Assembly: GCA_963743575.1 (NCBI GenBank)
Contig: CAVUQC010000008.1
Span: 49,966-113,965, forward strand
Direction of reading: 5' to 3'
Source of the DNA: DASUPK01 sp963743575
GTDB lineage: Bacteria; Actinomycetota; Thermoleophilia; Solirubrobacterales; 70-9
DNA length: 64,000 nt
In this document: piece by piece, positions 59,666 to 64,000 of the stretch
Layout of the letters: every line of letters begins with the position of its first letter
How positions within the stretch are numbered: position 1 is the first letter of the stretch
Notes under the pieces: model-generated
The model's database searches: none
Seen by the model: the letters and a program-made list of their open reading frames with translations, nothing else
What the model was told of the DNA's origin: nothing
Program-made: the position numbers and the translations under genes

Positions 59666-60718
59666 TCAGCAACCTGACGTCCGGCGCAGCAGGGCACACA
59701 TGCGAGGCAGGGACAGAAACGCGCGCATCGAGTCCGGCGAGGCCCAGTACAGAATCGCTCCGGCGCCGCGCTTGAGCGCCGCCGCGGTGCACTTGGCCGC
59801 ACGCACCGGCGACGTTCGGAGCAGCGCCATGTTCTCCCAGGGCTCGGGCGCGTGCGTGAAGGAGACCTGGACGCTCAGATTCGCCGCGTGCACGCGCCAC
59901 TCACTGGCGCGGCGGTGATTCGACCTCTTGTACTCGTGGAGCAGGCGACCGACGATCGCCTTCATCCCTCGGCCGCCGGCCGCCGCACAGGCGTCCTGCG
60001 CCTGCACGCTCTGCAATCCGCGCCGGCCCGGCGCGAGCCGTCGATGCGGACCGCTGATCGCCCTTGCGAGCTTCCCGTAATCCCACTTGCCGTGGAACTC
60101 GGGCACCACCCCGGCCCTGCCGGTGATCCCGTGCGGAACGAGCATCCGGCCGACCCAGTGGCGAACTCGCTGCCGAGCTCGCTCGAACCTGCCCGCCCAC
60201 GGCGCCAGGTAGGGATTCGAGCCTCGCGCGACGCTCCAATCGAGTCGCTCCCAGTCAGTGAGCAGACCCCACACACGAGGGTCACCTCGCAATGCGTAGG
60301 CATACCCGGGAGCATTCGGGTCCCCACCCAGCCCATTCAGGGCAACGATCCGATTGCAGGGGAAGCCCCTGCGAAGGATGCGGGCCGTCTTCGACCATTC
60401 GGCCGGGGTCGATCCGGGAAAGCGGGTGTTGATCACGAAGACGTCCCGCGGGCGGATCCAGTCAGCGAGCCCACCAGCCGCCGTGTCATGGCTCGTGTAG
60501 ATGCGTGCGTTCTGCGCCTGGTTGACGCGGACCAGCATCGTGAATCGTGCCGGGGCCGAGCCGGACGGGCTGAGGCCCCTGGGCATCCCAGGGCAGCCGG
60601 CAGCGCTCGCCACATCGGGCGCGCAGATGGCTCCCGCCAATGCGATCGCGGCCAGCGCCGCCGATGAGACGAGCGTCGTCGCCGCGCGCGTCGTCGCCCT
60701 CGCCCCCGGCGCCCTCAC
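59666..60718 (-). CDS. Secreted protein of unknown function, possible TIM-barrel hydrolase
   Basis: 350 residues from GTG 60718, overlapping the RlpA-like stop (GTGA). The signal region is TTLVSSAALAAIALAGAICAPDVASA. The mature part alternates strands and helices with acidic residues at strand ends (VFVINTRFPG, VWGLLTDWERLDW, GVVPEFHGKWDYGKLA, GAILYWASPDSMRAFLSLPRMC), reminiscent of a glycoside-hydrolase barrel. I cannot name a family. Operon context with RlpA-like and NlpC proteins suggests a wall-related role. Confidence 0.65.
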   Translation of the reverse strand: MRAPGARATTRAATTLVSSAALAAIALAGAICAPDVASAAGCPGMPRGLSPSGSAPARFTMLVRVNQAQNARIYTSHDTAAGGLADWIRPRDVFVINTRFPGSTPAEWSKTARILRRGFPCNRIVALNGLGGDPNAPGYAYALRGDPRVWGLLTDWERLDWSVARGSNPYLAPWAGRFERARQRVRHWVGRMLVPHGITGRAGVVPEFHGKWDYGKLARAISGPHRRLAPGRRGLQSVQAQDACAAAGGRGMKAIVGRLLHEYKRSNHRRASEWRVHAANLSVQVSFTHAPEPWENMALLRTSPVRAAKCTAAALKRGAGAILYWASPDSMRAFLSLPRMCALLRRTSGC

Positions 60719-61326
60719 CGAACCACCCCTACCTTCACCTTGGCGGTGCCGGCGGCGATCACGTCGAGCCTCTTCGCGAGCTTACGCGTGAGGTCCATGC
60801 CGTAGCCCTTGCGGTAGGGCCCGCGATCGATCACGCGCGCTCGTTGCCAATGCCCGCGATAGGCGACGGTCACCCGAGTCCCGCAGGGCAGCTTCCGATG
60901 CGCGATGCCGATCGTGCGCGCCGCCAGGCGAACTCCGCAGGCTGTCCGATGGCCCCACAGGCCCGGCCCGTACCAGGTCGAGCGAACTCGCGGCATTCCA
61001 GACGCGACCGCCTTGATGGTGAGATGGCCGACGACGCCATCGCTATCCAGACCGGCGGCGCGCTGGAGCGAGCGAACGGCGGCTTCCGTCTCGCGGCTGA
61101 AGGTGTCAAGGACCGGAGCGTCGAGATCCTCCGCGCGAAGCGCCCAGTTGAGCGTCTTCACGTCTGCACCCGAATCACCCAGGCGCAGCTCCCGCGAGCC
61201 CAGTGGCAAGCGGTAGTAGGAACCAGTGGCCCCTTGGGCTCCAGCGGAGCCCCCCATTGACAATGCGGCGCACGCAATCAGCACGGTGGATGCGATCGCG
61301 GCCCCGCTGAAGTATCGAGCTCTCAC
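60715..61326 (-). CDS. Secreted RlpA-like double-psi beta-barrel protein with peptidoglycan-binding domain
   Basis: 203 residues from GTG 61326 after GGAGAGG. The signal peptide is YFSGAAIASTVLIACAALSMGGSAGA. A PG_binding_1-like segment follows (ELRLGDSGADVKTLNWALRAE...LQRAAGLDSDGVVGHLTIKAV). The double-psi barrel has STWYGPGLWGHRTACGVRL, HRKLPCGTRVTVAYRG and RVIDRGPYRKGYGMDLT, with the catalytic-type aspartates of RlpA/expansin folds. It probably acts on glycan strands. A deleted riboswitch copy lies in its leader. Confidence 0.88.
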   Translation of the reverse strand: MRARYFSGAAIASTVLIACAALSMGGSAGAQGATGSYYRLPLGSRELRLGDSGADVKTLNWALRAEDLDAPVLDTFSRETEAAVRSLQRAAGLDSDGVVGHLTIKAVASGMPRVRSTWYGPGLWGHRTACGVRLAARTIGIAHRKLPCGTRVTVAYRGHWQRARVIDRGPYRKGYGMDLTRKLAKRLDVIAAGTAKVKVGVVR

Positions 61327-61340
61327 CTTTGGCCTCTCCT

Positions 61341-61396
61341 TTCGCGCTTCCGGGGTTGGCTGCCGGGCTCACGCGAGGGGCCGGCGGTTCAGCTAA
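61341..61396 (-). ncRNA. Internally deleted c-di-AMP riboswitch copy
   Basis: On the minus strand it has the 5' flank TAGCTGAACCGCCG and the 3' block GAGCCCGGCAGCCAACC-CCGGAAGCGC, nearly identical to the intact copy at 59.5 kb. The middle is missing: 6 bases (61376-61381) replace the 73 at 59518-59590, a loss of about 67 bases. That removes GGGGGACCC, GGGGCGAATC and the internal hairpin, which form much of the ligand-binding core. Confidence 0.75.
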
Positions 61397-61570
61397 GTCC
61401 CTGCCGACAGAAACGGGTCGCCGGTCCCAACGTCGCGCTCGGATGACACGGGTTGTCAGCCGTCGGACACGGAGACAGGCAGAAGGCATGGGGTTCAGAC
61501 GGCGGGAGGGGCCGCGCCTTCCCGCCCGGTCGGTTGTTACGTAAAGAGAGCGAATCGCAAGGGAGACCCA

Positions 61571-62305
61571 TTGAAGACCGAGACCCCCGCACCAACACGA
61601 CCACATGCAGACGCAGGCGACCAGTCGGTCCACGTACTCGAAGAGGATCCCGTTCTCCTCGCTGCCGTGCCCGCCTCGAGCCGCGACGCGGCCCGGCAGG
61701 GCCTACAGGCGACGGGCGTAGCCGCCGAGCGAGGCAGCTGGAATCCAGACTCGCTCTGCGAGCCACGCGACCTCGGCATCCTGGTGGTCGACGGCCTGCT
61801 CATGCGCAGCATCGAGGTCGCCGGAACGCGCTCCAGCGAGATCCTCGGTCCCGGCGACATTCTGCGCCCCTGGGACGACGACGCGGCCCTTCAGCCCGTG
61901 CCGTCAACCACCGCTTGGACGGTTCTCGAGCCGATTACCTGCGCGATCCTCGATGAACGCTGGCGCCTGCTCGCTGGTCGCTGGCCCGCCTTTATGGGGG
62001 AGGTCCTTCACAGGATCGTCCGCCGTTCGCGCTGGCTGGCGGTGCTGAACGCGATCACGAACATGCGAGGCGTCGAAGGCAGGGTGATGCTCCTGCTCTG
62101 GCATCTGGCGGGGAACTGGGGCAAGGTCACCCCGGCGGGCACCCTCGTCCCATTCCGCCTGACGCACGGGGTCATCGCCGATCTCGTCGGCGCCAGGCGA
62201 CCCTCCGTGACGACTGCAATCGCGAACCTGCAGAGCTGCAGCGATCTCGAGCGCATCGAGGAGGGATGGCTCCTGTCAGGAGATCCGCCCGTGTCAGGAG
62301 CCTGA
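61571..62305 (+). CDS. Crp/Fnr-type transcription regulator
   Basis: 244 residues from TTG 61571 after AAGGGAG. A degenerate cyclic-nucleotide-binding-like N-terminus (VLVVDGLLMRSIEVAGTRSSEILGPGDILRPWDDD) leads to a dimer helix and a winged HTH (MLLLWHLAGNWGKVTPAGTLVPFRLTHGVIADLVGARRPSVTTAIANLQ). The phosphate-binding cassette of true Crp is not seen, so the ligand is unknown. It is divergent from the RlpA-like operon and may regulate it. Confidence 0.85.
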   Translation: MKTETPAPTRPHADAGDQSVHVLEEDPVLLAAVPASSRDAARQGLQATGVAAERGSWNPDSLCEPRDLGILVVDGLLMRSIEVAGTRSSEILGPGDILRPWDDDAALQPVPSTTAWTVLEPITCAILDERWRLLAGRWPAFMGEVLHRIVRRSRWLAVLNAITNMRGVEGRVMLLLWHLAGNWGKVTPAGTLVPFRLTHGVIADLVGARRPSVTTAIANLQSCSDLERIEEGWLLSGDPPVSGA

Positions 62306-62359
62306 CCTCTCAGCCCACCGCTCCAAGTCGACCGGAAGCCGAGCGGGTTGATCTCGAAC

Positions 62360-63064
62360 ATGAGGACCTCTATCCGCCCTGCAGGTCTGGTGGTTGGCCT
62401 GATCGCACTGTTCGGGGCTGCTGCGCTCGTGCCCGGAGCCGCGGTGGGCAGCATGCTCGGGACGGTCGGCTCGGCGACACCGAGCTGTCCGCGCAACTGC
62501 CTCGTCGAAGCCCGGGTAACCGGCTTCCAGGCGACGGCGGGCGATGAGAGAAAGATCTTCCGGGCTCCGGCGAAGGGCAGGATCGAATCCTGGTCGATCG
62601 ACCTCGGCATGCCGAAGCACGACCAGATCAAGGGCTTCAACCGGAAGTTCGGTGACTCGAGGGCGAGGCTCGCGATCCTGAAGCGAGTTCACGACAAGCG
62701 GTCGCGGAGCCCGCGCTACATCCTTCTGCGTGAGAGCAGGACCGAGCCGTTGCGCGCGTGGTTCGGAAACACAGCGAGCTTTCCACTCGACCGGCCGCTC
62801 AAGGTCGGACCGGGACAGATCGTCGCCCTGACGATTCCGACCTGGGCCCCGGCCTTCGCGGTCGACAACGCCGGGAGCAGCCGATGGCTCGCCAGCCGCA
62901 GGGAGACATCCAGAAGGGGCGGCTGTGTCACGGCCGGCGGCTTCGCCAACATCGCGGCTGGGTCGGCACATCAACGACGGGGGTCGAGGCGGACATACGG
63001 ATGCGCCTACCGGGGTGCCCGGCTCCTCTACTCAGTCAGCTTCGTCAAAGCCGCCGGCGGCTAG
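62360..63064 (+). CDS. Secreted hypothetical protein
   Basis: 234 residues from ATG 62360 (TTG 62348 is a possible earlier start). The signal peptide is MRTSIRPAGLVVGLIALFGAAALVPGAAVGS. The mature part has SCPRNCLVEARVTGFQA, FRAPAKGRIESWSIDLG and VGPGQIVALTIPTWAPAF, a beta-sandwich-like pattern with a cysteine pair near the N-terminus. Not recognised, though similar secreted proteins are common in Solirubrobacterales. It follows the Crp-like gene by about 54 bases. Confidence 0.65.
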   Translation: MRTSIRPAGLVVGLIALFGAAALVPGAAVGSMLGTVGSATPSCPRNCLVEARVTGFQATAGDERKIFRAPAKGRIESWSIDLGMPKHDQIKGFNRKFGDSRARLAILKRVHDKRSRSPRYILLRESRTEPLRAWFGNTASFPLDRPLKVGPGQIVALTIPTWAPAFAVDNAGSSRWLASRRETSRRGGCVTAGGFANIAAGSAHQRRGSRRTYGCAYRGARLLYSVSFVKAAGG

Positions 63065-63513
63065 ACCCGATCGGCTCGACCGGCCAGAACCGGGTCGGAG
63101 GTGATGAGGTCCTCGAGGCCGAGTAGACGGACGAGTCGGGCGACCTGACCCCTCGCGCCGTGAACCTCCACGGCGCGCTCACCACCGCGCGAACCCCCCT
63201 GTCTGACCAAGTCCGCGAAGACGCGTATCCCGTTGACGTCGCTGAAGTCGAGTCCGACGAGCCCGATCAGCACGCGTCGATTCTCCGCCAGCTCGGTCTC
63301 CACGACCGCCCGGACCTCGGCGACTGTCGGGCGATCGAGCTCTCCCCGGAGAATCAGCGCGCTCCAATCCCGGTAGCGCCGGACTGCGATGGTGCAGATG
63401 CTCGCCGGCAGGGCCTCGGCGCCCACCACACCGATCGGAATGTCCCTCGGCTGGGCGGCGTGGGACCGGTTGGGAGTCGTGTGGAACATCGTCTCTTTGC
63501 GTACAACCGGCAT
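63061..63513 (-). CDS. STAS-domain protein (anti-sigma-factor-antagonist-like)
   Basis: 150 residues from ATG 63513. The STAS fold is visible from about residue 38: CTIAVRRYRDWSALILRGELDRPTVAEVRAVVETELAENRRVLIGLVGLDFSDVNGIRVFADLVRQGG. At the usual D-S-S-G phosphorylation loop it reads D-V-N-G, so the regulatory serine is missing. It may be a constitutively active antagonist or a non-phosphorylated STAS sensor. It overlaps the preceding gene's end by four bases, converging. Confidence 0.85.
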   Translation of the reverse strand: MPVVRKETMFHTTPNRSHAAQPRDIPIGVVGAEALPASICTIAVRRYRDWSALILRGELDRPTVAEVRAVVETELAENRRVLIGLVGLDFSDVNGIRVFADLVRQGGSRGGERAVEVHGARGQVARLVRLLGLEDLITSDPVLAGRADRV

Positions 63514-63633
63514 CCGCCTCCATTGCTGCGGCGACGCGCTCTGATCTGTCAGGAAGAGGACATGACTCCGCCTGTTGCACTAGCAGGGCGCCTTCCTGGG
63601 TAGCCATCGATGGACGAAGCAAAGGAGGCAGGA

Positions 63634-64000
63634 ATGGGCATCGAGCAGGACCTACTCGAAATCGAGCATGAGCTCGCCGCCGGATCCAGCAGGGAGTACG
63701 AGCATCGCCTGGCCGACGAGGCGCGGGTGATCATCCCGGGGGCCGCCCTCACGAAAAGCGAGACCGTCTCGGCCATGGGAAATAGCCCGGGATGGCCCGA
63801 GTTCCGGATCCTCGATCCGAACGTATTGCGGTCCGCGCCGGATGTCGGAGTGCTCACCTACCGGTTCGAGGGGCGAAGAGACGGCGACGACACGTACTCG
63901 GCGCTGATGACAAGCATCTATCTGAGGGCGAGCGGCGAATGGAGGCTGCTCCTGCACCAGCAGACCCCCCTGTACGGACCCGACCCTCAGCCAACCGCAG
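63634..64000 (+). CDS. NTF2-like (DUF4440) protein, runs off the right edge
   Basis: At least 122 residues, no stop before the window end. ATG 63634 follows AAAGGAGGCAGGA; an in-frame ATG at 63610 is less likely. DLLEIEHELAAGSSREYEHRLADEARVIIPG, then LTKSETVSAM, VLTYRFEGRRDGDDTYSALMTSIYLRASGEWRLLLHQQTPL match the DUF4440/SnoaL-like cone fold. This fold is often found in stress-induced small proteins; ligand unknown. Confidence 0.8.
   Translation, partial: MGIEQDLLEIEHELAAGSSREYEHRLADEARVIIPGAALTKSETVSAMGNSPGWPEFRILDPNVLRSAPDVGVLTYRFEGRRDGDDTYSALMTSIYLRASGEWRLLLHQQTPLYGPDPQPTA

Overview
The window is GC-rich, densely coded actinobacterial chromosome, most likely from the Thermoleophilia (Solirubrobacterales/Gaiellales type). 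The evidence is base composition, F420-linked enzyme families, and a minus-strand backbone in the classic actinobacterial order tig, clpP, clpX, valS, folC, ndk, maf, mreBCD, pbp2, rodA, rng, rplU, rpmA, obg, proB, proA, nadD, rsfS, leuS. I inferred the taxonomy from gene order and protein style, not from a marker search. No stretch longer than 300 bases lacks a gene.

Region by region. 0.0-9.7 kb: the 5' end of leuS; acetate use (acs, a SatP-type transporter); two F420/flavin-type oxidoreductases; a PD-(D/E)XK nuclease frame that runs without a stop through a tRNA-Ala gene into a Phd-like antitoxin domain; then a DivIVA-like protein, rsfS, nadD and proA. 9.8-15.3 kb: an accessory block (lysine-rich secreted protein, ECF sigma factor with a membrane partner, GMC oxidase plus aldehyde dehydrogenase) that separates proA from proB. 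15.3-22.7 kb: proB, obg, a Vps62-like multi-pass protein, a HesB-like protein, rpmA, rplU and rng. 22.8-31.7 kb: the cell-elongation operon with two PBP2-RodA cassettes, one on each side of mreC-mreD, read from mreB. 31.8-38.6 kb: maf, ndk, an AbiEi/DUF559 protein, a zinc-ribbon protein, folC and valS. 38.6-50.3 kb: clpX, clpP and tig interleaved with accessory genes (flavin amine oxidase, GroES-like protein, RodZ-like protein, epimerase plus SigJ-type sigma factor, M23 peptidase, DUF488). 50.3-58.6 kb: CtaG-like protein, CorA, an alkyltransferase-like protein, OsmC, a PASTA kinase, P-II plus Amt, and an acyl-CoA ligase. 58.6-64 kb: a surface/regulatory cluster (NlpC/P60-type protein under a c-di-AMP riboswitch, RlpA-like protein under an internally deleted copy of the same riboswitch, Crp-like regulator, STAS protein, secreted unknowns).

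The main theme is envelope growth: MreBCD, two PBP2/RodA pairs, RodZ, DivIVA-like, M23, NlpC and RlpA proteins, a PASTA kinase and c-di-AMP control. A second theme is unusual gene boundaries: nadD and clpX have no standard start codon ahead of essential N-terminal motifs, tig has an apparent one-base frameshift just before its normal C-terminus, and a dispersed intergenic repeat lies at the ends of several backbone genes. The best candidates for something undescribed are the nuclease/tRNA/antitoxin frame (5940-6665), the paired intact and deleted riboswitches (59.5 and 61.4 kb) and the dispersed repeat family.
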